Source of the DNA: an uncultured Gammaproteobacteria bacterium
GTDB lineage: Bacteria > Pseudomonadota > Gammaproteobacteria > Halothiobacillales > Halothiobacillaceae
DNA: 13,503 nucleotides
Direction of reading: 5' to 3'
NCBI GenBank assembly: GCA_938004235.1
Contig: CALKWL010000172.1
Span: forward strand, 1-13,503
The notes below the pieces were generated by a model that did not search any database, was not told where the DNA came from, and saw only the letters and a list, made by a program, of their open reading frames with translations. Below, piece after piece: positions 1 through 7,131 of this stretch (position 1 is the first letter of the stretch; each line of letters starts with the position of its first letter). The position numbers and the translations under genes are program-made.

Positions 1-44
1 ATTGACTGACGTGACTGGAGTTCAGACGTGTGCTCTTCCGATCT
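1..44 (+). other. Illumina TruSeq adapter remnant (P7/index side), not genomic
   Basis: Bases 11-44 match the read-2 side TruSeq adapter exactly as I remember it, beginning GTGACTGGAGTTC and ending GCTCTTCCGATCT. The ten bases before it would fall in the index position; they fit an 8-base index TGACTGAC preceded by the last AT of the P7 arm, but the index identity is a guess. Genomic sequence starts at base 45. A reading frame from GTG at 28 runs through the adapter into ppx and would add six artificial residues to the predicted protein. Confidence 0.97.
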
Positions 45-969
45 CCTGGAAACCCGCCCCTACGAATATGCCTTCCGTCACCATCGCTGGCAGCGCGCCG
101 TAGGCTCATCCGGCAGCGCCAAAGCGCTGGCCAGCGTATGCCAGCAGCAAGGATGGTGCGAAGCCGGGACATTGACGCTGGACAGTATGGAGCGCATCCG
201 TAAGGCCATTATCAAGGCCGGTCACATTGACAACCTGCAATTGCTCGGACTGAGCGAAGAGCGACGCCCGGTGTTTGTCGGCGGGTATGTGGTCATGCAG
301 GCGGTGTTTGACGCCTTCAACATCAAACAGATGTTCATTTCCGAAGGCGCACTGCGTGAAGGTCTGATTTACGAACGTCTGGATCGTGAGCGCGGCATCG
401 ACATCAGCAGTACCACGCTGGAGCGTCTGCAACGCGATTTCCGCGTGGATCGCGCCCACGCCCTGCGCGTTGCAGAAACCGCGGGACACTTGTTCGATCA
501 GCTTGCCTCCGCCTGGTCGCTTGAGCGCGAAAGCGACGGCAACCTGTTGCGCCAGGCCGCCTTGCTGCACGAGATCGGCATGATGATCGCCCACAATGCC
601 TATCATGAACATGCCGCCTACATCCTCGGCAATGCCGACATGCCCGGCTTCAGCCTGCCCGAACAACAGCGCCTTGCCAGCCTGGTGCGCGGGCACCGCC
701 GCCGCCTGCGTCGCAGCTGGTTAAGCGAACAGCCGGGCGACACCCGCCAGAGCAACTTGCGTCTTTTGGTATTGCTGCGCCTTGCCGTCACATTCCATCG
801 CTCACGCTCACCGCGCGGCAGCCTGCCTGCCATTGCCATTCAGGCCGATCAACACTGCGTTACCCTACGTTTCCCGTCGGGCTGGTTGGAGCGCAACCCG
901 CTGACTCACTCGGATTTGCTGCGCGAAGCGGACTACCTGCATCCGCATATCACGTTGAACGTGACCTAA
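45..969 (+). CDS. ppx: Exopolyphosphatase Ppx, 5'-truncated
   Basis: The product hydrolyses terminal phosphates of inorganic polyphosphate in the cytoplasm. About 307 genuine residues remain, against roughly 500 in the E. coli enzyme, so the N-terminal actin-like domain with its first phosphate-binding loop is missing because the contig ends. The first in-frame genomic codon is at 46. Seen in the remainder: a GSSGSAKAL phosphate-loop segment, the LGLSEERRPVFVGG and SEGALREGLIYE motifs typical of Ppx/GppA, then the all-helical HD-like C-terminal half with LLHEIGMMIAHNAYHEHAAYIL and LVRGHRRRLRR. These C-terminal motifs resemble Ppx more than GppA. The stop is TAA at 967-969, directly against an inverted repeat. 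The gene converges with ppk1, its biosynthetic counterpart. The truncation is an assembly edge, not a mutation. Confidence 0.95.
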
Positions 970-1054
970 CCGCCTGTCGGACTTTAGGAGAAGAGGCTGC
1001 GAATCCGTCTGGACGAGGGTAGTTTCGCTGCGACTCCTAAAATCCGACTGGCGG
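970..1054. repeat. 85-bp imperfect inverted repeat between ppx and ppk1
   Basis: The left arm is 970-990 (CCGCCTGTCGG then ACTTTAGGAG) and the right arm is 1034-1054. The arms are reverse complements at 19 of 21 positions. Inside them a second pair, GCTGCGAA at 996-1003 and TTCGCTGC at 1024-1031, matches at 7 of 8 positions, and CGTC 1006-1009 faces GACG 1012-1015 at the centre. As RNA or single-stranded DNA the unit would form one long hairpin. It fills the gap between the convergent ends of ppx and ppk1, so it may stop transcription from both sides, but it has no clear U-run. The shape also suits a REP-like or MITE-like mobile repeat; CTA flanks both sides (966-968 and 1055-1057), which is weak evidence for a target duplication. 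Confidence 0.85.
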
Positions 1055-1065
1055 CTAGCGCATGA

Positions 1066-3168
1066 TTACTCCTTGTGCTCCATACGCGCAAGAAGGGTTG
1101 CATGGGCGCTGCACACGGCCTCACCCCCGGCGGGACGTACGCGGACGTACTCGCCGCTCGGTTGAAGCTCCCAGCTGCCTGCATTGTCAGCAAACGCAAG
1201 GTCAAAAACCTCCTCGTTAATGCGGGTGCGCAGGGCTTTTTCTTCAATCGGCACGCACGTCTCCACCCGCGAGTACAGATTGCGCGGCATCCAGTCGGCA
1301 CTGGAAATGAATAGCTCGTTCTGCCCATCATTGTGGAAACTGAACACCCGCGAGTGTTCCAGGAAGCGCCCCATCAACGAGCGCACCCGGATCGTCTCCG
1401 ACATGCCCGGCACGCCTGGACGCAAACTGCAAATACCTCGAATCACCAGATCGACCTTCACGCCTGCCTGTGACGCAGCATACAGTGCGTGGATGATGCT
1501 TGAATCGATCAGCGAATTCATCTTGGCGCGAATCAGCGCGGGCTTGCCGGCGCGTGCGTGTTCCGCCTCACGCGCAATGCGCTCAATCATGCCCTCCCGC
1601 AAGGTAAACGGCGACTGCAAGAGTTTTTTCAGGCGGATGCCGCGTGACAAACCGGTGAGCTGAACAAACAGCTTGTGCACGTCTTCACAAATCATCCGAT
1701 CATCGGTCAACAGACCGTAATCGGTGTACACGCGCGCCGTGCCCGCATGATAGTTTCCGGTGCCGAGGTGCACGAAACGTTTCATTTCACTGCCCTCACG
1801 GCGCACCACCATCAACATCTTGGCGTGCGTCTTGTAACCGACAATGCCGTAGGCCACATAGGCGCCGGCTTTTTGCAGACGCGTAGCAAGCTCGATATTC
1901 GCAGCCTCATCAAAGCGCGCACGCAATTCGATCACCGCCGTCACCTCCTTGCCATTGCGCGCAGCCATTTCCAGCGCATCGACAATGGCCGAGTTCTTGC
2001 CCGTACGGTACAAGGTCTGCTTGATCGCCACCACCTTCGGGTCGTTGGCGGCCTGGCGAATGAAATCGACCACCGGCGTGAATGACTGGTAGGGGTGGTG
2101 CATCAAAATGCGACGATGCTTGCTAATGGCCGCAAAAATGTCCTCAACCCCATGCAGCTCACGCGGAATCCCCGGAGTAAACGGTAGAAACTTGAATTCA
2201 GGACGGTCAACCAGATCAAACACGGCGGTCAATCGGCTCAGATTAACCGGGCCATGCACCTTGAACATTTCACGGCGCGTAAGATCAAATTTTTCCAGCA
2301 GGTAATCCGCAACACCATCCGGACAGTTATCCGCCACCTCCAGGCGCACCGCACCGCCGTAGTTGCGCTCGAACAAGCCGCCCTGAAGCACCTGCAACAG
2401 ATCTTCATCCAGATCCACGTCCACCATCAGATCGCTGTTGCGCGTCACCCGGAACTGGAAGCAACCCGTGACCTTCATACCGGGGAAAAGCTCATCCACA
2501 TGGGCATGAATCATCGAACTGAGAAACACGAAATCATGCGCGCCGCCACTGATTGCCGGGGGCATTTGTACAATGCGCGGCAGACTGCGCGGCGCCTGCA
2601 CCACGGCCATATTGGTCTCACGCCCAAAATCATCCAACCCTTCCAAAGTCACGACAAAGTTCAAACTCTTGTTCAAAACCCGTGGAAAAGGGTGCGCAGG
2701 ATCAAGCCCCAGCGGGGTCAATACCGGTGCAAGCTCCTGCAGAAAATAATCCCGCACCCAATCGGCCTGACGCTTGTTCCAGTGAGTGCGTCGCGCAAAA
2801 TGGATGCCGGCGTCACGCATGGCCGGAATCAGCACCTCGTTAAGCACGCGGTATTGGTCGGCGACCAGTTGGTGCGCCTCATTGAGAATGCGCTCCAACT
2901 GTTCGGGCGGCGTCATTCCACACTCGCCCGCGCCGCCTACGCCCAGATGCACTTGCTGCACGAGGCTCGCCACCCGAACCTCGAAAGCTTCATCAAGATT
3001 ACTGGATGAGATGCACAGATAGCGCAGGCGTTCGAGCAACGGAATGCTTTCATCCACCGCCAGCTCCAGAACGCGGCGATTGAAATTAAGCAGACTAAGC
3101 TCACGATTAATCATCGGTGCGTTGAAAATTGTATCCATGGTGCTGATCGTCAAGGTAGGGCTCGTCAT
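1066..3168 (-). CDS. ppk1: Polyphosphate kinase 1 (PPK1)
   Basis: The enzyme transfers the gamma-phosphate of ATP reversibly onto a growing polyphosphate chain, usually at the inner membrane. The 700-residue product is close to the usual length of about 690. Seen: the N-terminal domain opening with MINRELSLLNFNRRVLELA (from residue 19) and SSSNLDEAFEVRV; TLYRTGKNSAIVDAL near 385-399; the phosphoaccepting histidine in GYKTHAKM at His448; the second catalytic histidine in FLEHSRVFSF at His605. These two correspond to E. coli His435 and His592 with a constant offset of 13. HLGTGNYH lies at 467-474. The stop is TAA at 1068-1066. The start at 3168 has no clear ribosome-binding site; Met11 (3138) is an alternative. 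The gene is divergent from phoU and convergent with ppx, unlike the E. coli ppk-ppx operon. Confidence 0.98.
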   Translation of the reverse strand: MTSPTLTISTMDTIFNAPMINRELSLLNFNRRVLELAVDESIPLLERLRYLCISSSNLDEAFEVRVASLVQQVHLGVGGAGECGMTPPEQLERILNEAHQLVADQYRVLNEVLIPAMRDAGIHFARRTHWNKRQADWVRDYFLQELAPVLTPLGLDPAHPFPRVLNKSLNFVVTLEGLDDFGRETNMAVVQAPRSLPRIVQMPPAISGGAHDFVFLSSMIHAHVDELFPGMKVTGCFQFRVTRNSDLMVDVDLDEDLLQVLQGGLFERNYGGAVRLEVADNCPDGVADYLLEKFDLTRREMFKVHGPVNLSRLTAVFDLVDRPEFKFLPFTPGIPRELHGVEDIFAAISKHRRILMHHPYQSFTPVVDFIRQAANDPKVVAIKQTLYRTGKNSAIVDALEMAARNGKEVTAVIELRARFDEAANIELATRLQKAGAYVAYGIVGYKTHAKMLMVVRREGSEMKRFVHLGTGNYHAGTARVYTDYGLLTDDRMICEDVHKLFVQLTGLSRGIRLKKLLQSPFTLREGMIERIAREAEHARAGKPALIRAKMNSLIDSSIIHALYAASQAGVKVDLVIRGICSLRPGVPGMSETIRVRSLMGRFLEHSRVFSFHNDGQNELFISSADWMPRNLYSRVETCVPIEEKALRTRINEEVFDLAFADNAGSWELQPSGEYVRVRPAGGEAVCSAHATLLARMEHKE

Positions 3169-3343
3169 GTTTCTGTCAATTATTTATGCGTAGAATGCAG
3201 TTTGCTGCGATTGTCTATAAACCCTAAGGAATCAACCCAGGATTCAGAAATAGGTCACTCAAACAAGTTGGTCTAAAACCTGCTGAGACACTAGCCCTAT
3301 TCACACAGCATTTCAACCGCACGCCCTTTATTTTGGAGCCTTT
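3169..3343. promoter_or_regulatory. Divergent ppk1/phoU promoter region
   Basis: These 175 bases separate the starts of two divergent genes and must carry signals for both, but I find no convincing sigma-70 pair. A single Pho-box-like half site, CTGTCAA, lies at 3172-3178 next to the ppk1 start, and TTGTCTATAAA lies further into the region; neither has a good second half. The ribosome-binding site for phoU is GGAG at 3335-3338, five bases before its ATG. The region is otherwise featureless to the eye. Confidence 0.5.
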
Positions 3344-4051
3344 ATGAACACGCTTAACCCACACATCAGTAGTCAGTTTGATGCCGACCTTGAGGAAATC
3401 CGCAGCCTCGTCATGAGCATGGGCGGCTTGGTTGAACAACAACTGGATAGCGCGCTGCGCGCACTGCTTGAAAACAATATTGAACTCGGCCAGGCCGCAG
3501 CCTCGGGCGACTATCAGGTCAACAACCACGAAGTTGAGATTGACCAGCGCGTTATCGACACCATTGCCACACGCCAACCCACAGCCAACGATTTGCGCTT
3601 CCTGTTCACCACCGTCAAGGTCGTCGGCGACATGGAGCGCATTGGCGACAAGGCCGAAAAAATTGGCCGTCTCGCACTGGCCATCCAGCCGCTGATGAAC
3701 GGTTACCCTTTTGCCGCAGACATGCGCACGATGGGCACCATGGTGCAGAAAATGCTGCATGATGCACTGGATGCCTTTGCCCGCATGGATGCCGATGCCG
3801 CTGAGGCCATTAAAAACTCGGATAAGGACGTCAACGCGACCTACCGTGTTGTTCTGACTGACCTGATGCAACACATGTCTGACAACCCCAACACCATGGA
3901 TTTGAGCTTGGACATTTTGTGGTGCCTGCGCTCAATCGAGCGTGTCGGCGACCATGTCACCAATATCTGCGAATACATCATTTTCCTGGTCAAAGGCAAG
4001 GATGTACGTCACACCAAGCGTGAAGATATGATTAAGGAAATCACTGAGTAA
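3344..4051 (+). CDS. phoU: Phosphate signalling protein PhoU
   Basis: PhoU is a cytoplasmic peripheral protein that couples the Pst transporter to the PhoR sensor kinase and represses the Pho response when phosphate is plentiful. The 235-residue length is typical. It is expected to form two three-helix bundles. Each carries the family's metal-binding signature: ERIGDKAEKIG at 98-108 and ERVGDHVTNICEY at 199-211. RQPTANDLRFLFTTVKVVGDMERIGD is the classic N-terminal half signature. The start ATG has a GGAG ribosome-binding site five bases upstream. phoU is usually the last gene of pstSCAB-phoU; here it stands alone on the opposite strand, divergent from ppk1 and pointing at pstB, and it ends at a strong terminator. 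It must therefore be transcribed independently of pst. Confidence 0.98.
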   Translation: MNTLNPHISSQFDADLEEIRSLVMSMGGLVEQQLDSALRALLENNIELGQAAASGDYQVNNHEVEIDQRVIDTIATRQPTANDLRFLFTTVKVVGDMERIGDKAEKIGRLALAIQPLMNGYPFAADMRTMGTMVQKMLHDALDAFARMDADAAEAIKNSDKDVNATYRVVLTDLMQHMSDNPNTMDLSLDILWCLRSIERVGDHVTNICEYIIFLVKGKDVRHTKREDMIKEITE

Positions 4052-4095
4052 TCAGTGTTTCCTGGGTTGCGCCTACCCCACATCAACTCAGCAAC

Positions 4096-4135
4096 AAAAA
4101 GCCCCGGAGGTTTGCTCGCTTCCGGGGCTTTTTTG
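4096..4135 (+). terminator. Rho-independent terminator after phoU (potentially bidirectional)
   Basis: The GC stem GCCCCGGAGG (4101-4110) pairs with CTTCCGGGGC (4119-4128) with one G-T wobble around the loop TTTGCTCG. It is followed by TTTTTT on the plus strand and preceded by AAAAA at 4096-4100, which gives a U-run for minus-strand transcripts too. It sits 44 bases after the phoU stop, so it primarily ends phoU and can also catch read-through from pstB. Confidence 0.93.
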
Positions 4136-4175
4136 TTCTCCATTTTTCCAGCGCCCTTTGCCATTTGGGACAAGA

Positions 4176-4202
4176 AATAAAAAAGGCTCCAAAGAGCCTT
4201 TT
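4176..4202 (-). terminator. Rho-independent terminator of the pst operon
   Basis: AAAAGGCTC (4181-4189) and GAGCCTTTT (4194-4202) form a perfect 9-bp stem with loop CAAA. Read on the minus strand the stem is followed by a U-rich stretch, TTTTTTATTT, as expected of an intrinsic terminator for transcripts arriving from pstB. It is the distal member of a twin-hairpin arrangement; the proximal one is at 4222-4243. Confidence 0.85.
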
Positions 4203-4221
4203 GAAATTTCACAACCTTTGA

Positions 4222-4243
4222 GCAGCGCTCCAAAGAGCGCTGC
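4222..4243 (-). repeat. Second hairpin downstream of pstB, sharing a core with the terminator
   Basis: GCAGCGCTC (4222-4230) and GAGCGCTGC (4235-4243) form a perfect 9-bp stem around loop CAAA, 9 bases after the pstB stop. It has no U-run. The 12-base core GCTCCAAAGAGC at 4227-4238 is identical to 4186-4197 in the neighbouring terminator. A 3'-end stabilising role for the pst mRNA is possible but is inference. Confidence 0.75.
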
Positions 4244-4252
4244 CGCAAGCAA

Positions 4253-5152
4253 TTAACCGAAACGACCTGTAATGTAATCTTCGGTTTCTTTTTTATCCGG
4301 CTTGGTAAAAATCACATTGGTGTGATCGTACTCGACCATTTTGCCCAGGTACATGAATGCGGTGTAGTCCGACACACGCGCCGCCTGCTGCATGTTGTGC
4401 GTCACGATAACCACCGTGAACTCGGTCTTGAGCTCGTGAATCAGCTCTTCGATCTTCAGCGTCGAAATCGGGTCCAGTGCCGAGGTAGGTTCGTCAAACA
4501 GAATCACTTCCGGTTTGACCGCGATACTGCGCGCAATACACAAGCGCTGTTGTTGACCGCCTGACAGCGCCGTACCGGCCTGCCCCAGCTTGTCCTTAAC
4601 CTCGTCCCAGATCGCACCTTTGCGCAAAGCCCACTCCACTCGGTCGTTCATGTCGGACTTGGAAAGGTTCTCGTAAAGCTTCACGCCAAAGGCGATGTTG
4701 TCATAAATCGACATCGGGAACGGGGTCGGCTTCTGGAACACCATACCGATCTTGGCGCGCAGTTGGTTCACATCCATGGACTTGTCCAGAAGATTCTGGC
4801 CATCCATCAGGATTTCGCCCTCAGCGCGCTGCCCTGGATAAAGGTCGTAAATACGGTTCAACGTGCGCAGCAAGGTGGACTTGCCGCAGCCTGACGGACC
4901 GATCATTGCGGTGACCTGACGCTCAGGAAAGCTCACATTGATGTTATGCAGCCCCTGAAATTTACCGTAGTAAAAATTCAGGTCGCGCAGAATCAATTTG
5001 CCATTGGCGACATGACGTACGCCGTTCACCTTATCGGTCATGACATGCTCTGCACCGACTGATTTTTTGGTGACCGCAGACGCCATGTTGAAGCTCACGT
5101 TCCCACCTTGCGGGGCAGCCATCGTACTCATTGAGGGATTCTCCGTAGTCAT
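4253..5152 (-). CDS. pstB: Phosphate ABC transporter ATP-binding protein PstB
   Basis: PstB is the cytoplasmic ATPase that powers phosphate import through PstA-PstC. Seen, numbered from the first ATG: RDLNFYYGKF at 56-65; Walker A GPSGCGKST at 85-93; ABC signature LSGGQQQR at 196-203; Walker B VILFDEP at 216-222; the switch histidine at 252 in VTHNM. At 299 residues it exceeds the usual 250-260 because of about 45 extra N-terminal residues. The first ATG (5152) lies 5 bases after the pstA stop and has only a poor ribosome-binding site. The in-frame ATG at 5131 has GGAG nine bases upstream and would give 292 residues, so 5131 may be the true start; most of the extension would remain. It is the last gene of the pst operon, followed by twin hairpins. 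Confidence 0.97.
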   Translation of the reverse strand: MTTENPSMSTMAAPQGGNVSFNMASAVTKKSVGAEHVMTDKVNGVRHVANGKLILRDLNFYYGKFQGLHNINVSFPERQVTAMIGPSGCGKSTLLRTLNRIYDLYPGQRAEGEILMDGQNLLDKSMDVNQLRAKIGMVFQKPTPFPMSIYDNIAFGVKLYENLSKSDMNDRVEWALRKGAIWDEVKDKLGQAGTALSGGQQQRLCIARSIAVKPEVILFDEPTSALDPISTLKIEELIHELKTEFTVVIVTHNMQQAARVSDYTAFMYLGKMVEYDHTNVIFTKPDKKETEDYITGRFG

Positions 5153-5157
5153 ATTTT

Positions 5158-5997
5158 TTAACCCTGCTTGTGGCCGCGCAACAGGCTGCGAGCCAGGATA
5201 TTCATGCCAAGAACAAGAGCGGTAATCAACAGTGCAGCGGCCCAGGCCAACTCGCGCCAGTCATCGTAGGGACTCATGGCAAACTGGAAAATGACCACAG
5301 GCAGGTTAGCCATCGCTCCATTCATGTCCGTAGACCAGAACTGATTGTTGAGCGCGGTGAAGAGCAGCGGCGCGGTTTCGCCGGTAATGCGCGCAATCGC
5401 AAGCACCACGCCAGTCACCATACCCGCAATGGCCGCCTTATAAACCACGCTCATAATCACCATCCACTGAGGTGCGCCCAAGGCGGCGGCAGCCTCACGC
5501 ATCTGGGTAGGCACCAGCATCAGCATGTTCTCGGTGGTACGCAGCACAACCGGAATCACGATAATCGCCAGAGCCACTGCGCCCGCCCAACCAGAGAAGT
5601 GCCCCATCGGCGCGACCATCAGGGTGTAAACAAATACGCCGATAATGATCGAGGGCGCAGACAGCAAAATGTCGTTAATCGTGCGTACCGTTTCAGCAAA
5701 CATGCTCTGCTTGCCGTACTCGGCAAGATAGGTGCCTGCCATGATGCCGATCGGCGTGCCAATCACCACGGCGGCCAAGGTAATCATCAGACTACCGATA
5801 AGCGCGTTGGCAAGACCGCCCGCGCTTCCGGGCGGCGGGGTCATTTCAGTAAAAATCGTCCAGTTGATCGCACCGACGCCCTTGGCGATCAGAACAATCA
5901 AAATCCAGCTGAGGAAGGCCAACCCGACAAGCGTCGTCAGCACAGAGGCTGTCATGTTGAAGGTGTTGATCAGTTTTCGACGCGCGTAAAGATTCAT
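5158..5997 (-). CDS. pstA: Phosphate ABC transporter permease PstA
   Basis: PstA is one of the two inner-membrane permease subunits forming the phosphate channel with PstC. The 279-residue product has about six hydrophobic segments, the first near 18-40. The EAA coupling motif that contacts PstB is visible as REAAAALGAPQWMVIMSVV at 167-185. ITGETAPLLFTA at 204-215 is the PstA family signature. Its ATG lies 12 bases after the pstC stop; the only Shine-Dalgarno-like sequence, GAGG, overlaps that stop codon (TGAGG), which suggests translational coupling. It precedes pstB with a 5-base gap. Nothing is missing for a functional subunit. Confidence 0.98.
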   Translation of the reverse strand: MNLYARRKLINTFNMTASVLTTLVGLAFLSWILIVLIAKGVGAINWTIFTEMTPPPGSAGGLANALIGSLMITLAAVVIGTPIGIMAGTYLAEYGKQSMFAETVRTINDILLSAPSIIIGVFVYTLMVAPMGHFSGWAGAVALAIIVIPVVLRTTENMLMLVPTQMREAAAALGAPQWMVIMSVVYKAAIAGMVTGVVLAIARITGETAPLLFTALNNQFWSTDMNGAMANLPVVIFQFAMSPYDDWRELAWAAALLITALVLGMNILARSLLRGHKQG

Positions 5998-6009
5998 GAT
6001 GTTTTAGCC

Positions 6010-7020
6010 TCAGGTCTTCTTGCCTTCCTGCGTGGCAGCCAGGCGCATCAGCATGAGCTTGGACAACATCAGGACAATAAAGGTGATAACGAACAGGATC
6101 AGACCCATGGCAATCAACGAATCCATTTGCAGGCCGTCGGCCTCGTTGAACTCGTTGGCAAGCTTGGCGGCAATCGTGGTTCCCGGCTCCAAAAGGCTGG
6201 AGCCAAGCTGGCTGGCGTTACCAATAATGAAGGTCACCGCCATGGTTTCACCAATCGCACGCCCCAGACCCAGCATGATGCCGCCGACCACGCCCGTCTT
6301 GGTGAAGGGCAGAACCACGTTCCACACGACTTCCCAGGTGGTCGCGCCCATGGCGTAGGCTGACTCTTTCAGGGCGCCGGGAACAATTTCAAACACGTCG
6401 CGCATCACCGAGGCCATGAATGGAACGATCATGATTGAAAGCACGATCCCTGCGGTCAGCACGCTCACCCCGCTTGAACCGCCGAGCGTCGGCATCTGGA
6501 ACAGCGTACCGAAAATCGGCAGCGGCCCAAGCGTGGCAACCAGTCCCGGCTGGATATAGGCCGCAAAGAATGGCGCGAAGAAGAACAAGCCCCACATGCC
6601 GTAAATAATCGAGGGAATCGCGGCAAGCAACTCAACGGCGGTACCCACGGGGCGTTTCAGCCATTGGGGCGCCATTTCGGTGATAAAAATGGCAATCCCG
6701 AAGGAAAGAGGCAAGCCAATCAACATGGCGATCAGCGCGGCAACCAGCGTACCCGCCAGGGAAGGCCATGCGCCATACACTTCTTTGACGGGATCCCACT
6801 CGTCACTGGTGATGAATCCCAGACCGAAGGCCTGGAATGCGGGAAGCGAGCCTTGAACCAGCATGTAGATAATGCCGGCCAAAAGCATCAGCACAACCAG
6901 AGCAAAGAACAGCGCCGTGAATTTGAACACGACATCGCCCAAGGCAAAGGAAAGCTTGGATCGGCTGATCGGGGCAACGGACTTGAGGTCGTCAAGCGTG
7001 CCTGTACGTGTCGATGACAT
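6010..7020 (-). CDS. pstC: Phosphate ABC transporter permease PstC
   Basis: PstC is the second inner-membrane permease subunit of the phosphate importer. The 336-residue product has a hydrophobic segment at about 31-56, then the substrate-channel region and a cluster of further segments. Seen: GAWPSLAGTL at 83-92; AIPSIIYGMWGLFFFAPF at 134-151; the EAA coupling motif ESAYAMGATTWEVVWNVVLP at 219-238; GLGRAIGETMAVTFIIGN at 251-268, the PstC signature. A weak GAGG ribosome-binding site lies 11 bases before the ATG. It is separated from pstS by 111 bases that contain a hairpin, so expression relative to pstS may be reduced. The E. coli protein is about 319 residues; the extra length is mostly N-terminal. 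Confidence 0.98.
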   Translation of the reverse strand: MSSTRTGTLDDLKSVAPISRSKLSFALGDVVFKFTALFFALVVLMLLAGIIYMLVQGSLPAFQAFGLGFITSDEWDPVKEVYGAWPSLAGTLVAALIAMLIGLPLSFGIAIFITEMAPQWLKRPVGTAVELLAAIPSIIYGMWGLFFFAPFFAAYIQPGLVATLGPLPIFGTLFQMPTLGGSSGVSVLTAGIVLSIMIVPFMASVMRDVFEIVPGALKESAYAMGATTWEVVWNVVLPFTKTGVVGGIMLGLGRAIGETMAVTFIIGNASQLGSSLLEPGTTIAAKLANEFNEADGLQMDSLIAMGLILFVITFIVLMLSKLMLMRLAATQEGKKT

Positions 7021-7045
7021 GATTTGCTAGCCTCGAAAATAGAGA

Positions 7046-7065
7046 GGACTTGGTATCCCAAGTCC
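7046..7065 (-). repeat. Hairpin in the pstS-pstC intergenic gap
   Basis: GGACTTGG (7046-7053) and CCAAGTCC (7058-7065) are perfect reverse complements around a 4-base loop, just before pstC. A 12-bp palindrome AAGGGCGCCCTT (7066-7077) directly adjoins it. On the minus strand the stem is followed by TCTCTATTTTC, too weak a U-run for a full terminator. Such hairpins after a binding-protein gene commonly let more pstS mRNA survive than the downstream permease mRNA; that role is inferred here. Confidence 0.65.
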
Positions 7066-7131
7066 AAGGGCGCCCTTCCATGAGCGCGAGATTAAACTCC
7101 CTGATCAGATGCAACCCAGTGGCTTGGCCAA

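Noticed and set aside
966..1057. CTA target-site duplication flanking the 85-bp element
   Set aside because: It is three bases, offset by one on the left, and easily random; retained only as a weak hint, not as a feature.
2254..3009. A 251-codon open frame opposite ppk1
   Set aside because: It lies wholly antisense to conserved PPK1 sequence, has biased His/Gln composition and no family resemblance.
3172..3189. Possible Pho box between ppk1 and phoU
   Set aside because: The first 7-mer CTGTCAA fits, but the second half TTATGCG matches only 2 of 7 positions, so it is no better than chance.
5170..6363. A 397-codon open frame on the plus strand opposite pstA and pstC
   Set aside because: It is antisense to two well-supported genes, is rich in His, Gln, Asn and Arg as expected of a shadow frame, and has no recognisable motif or ribosome-binding site.
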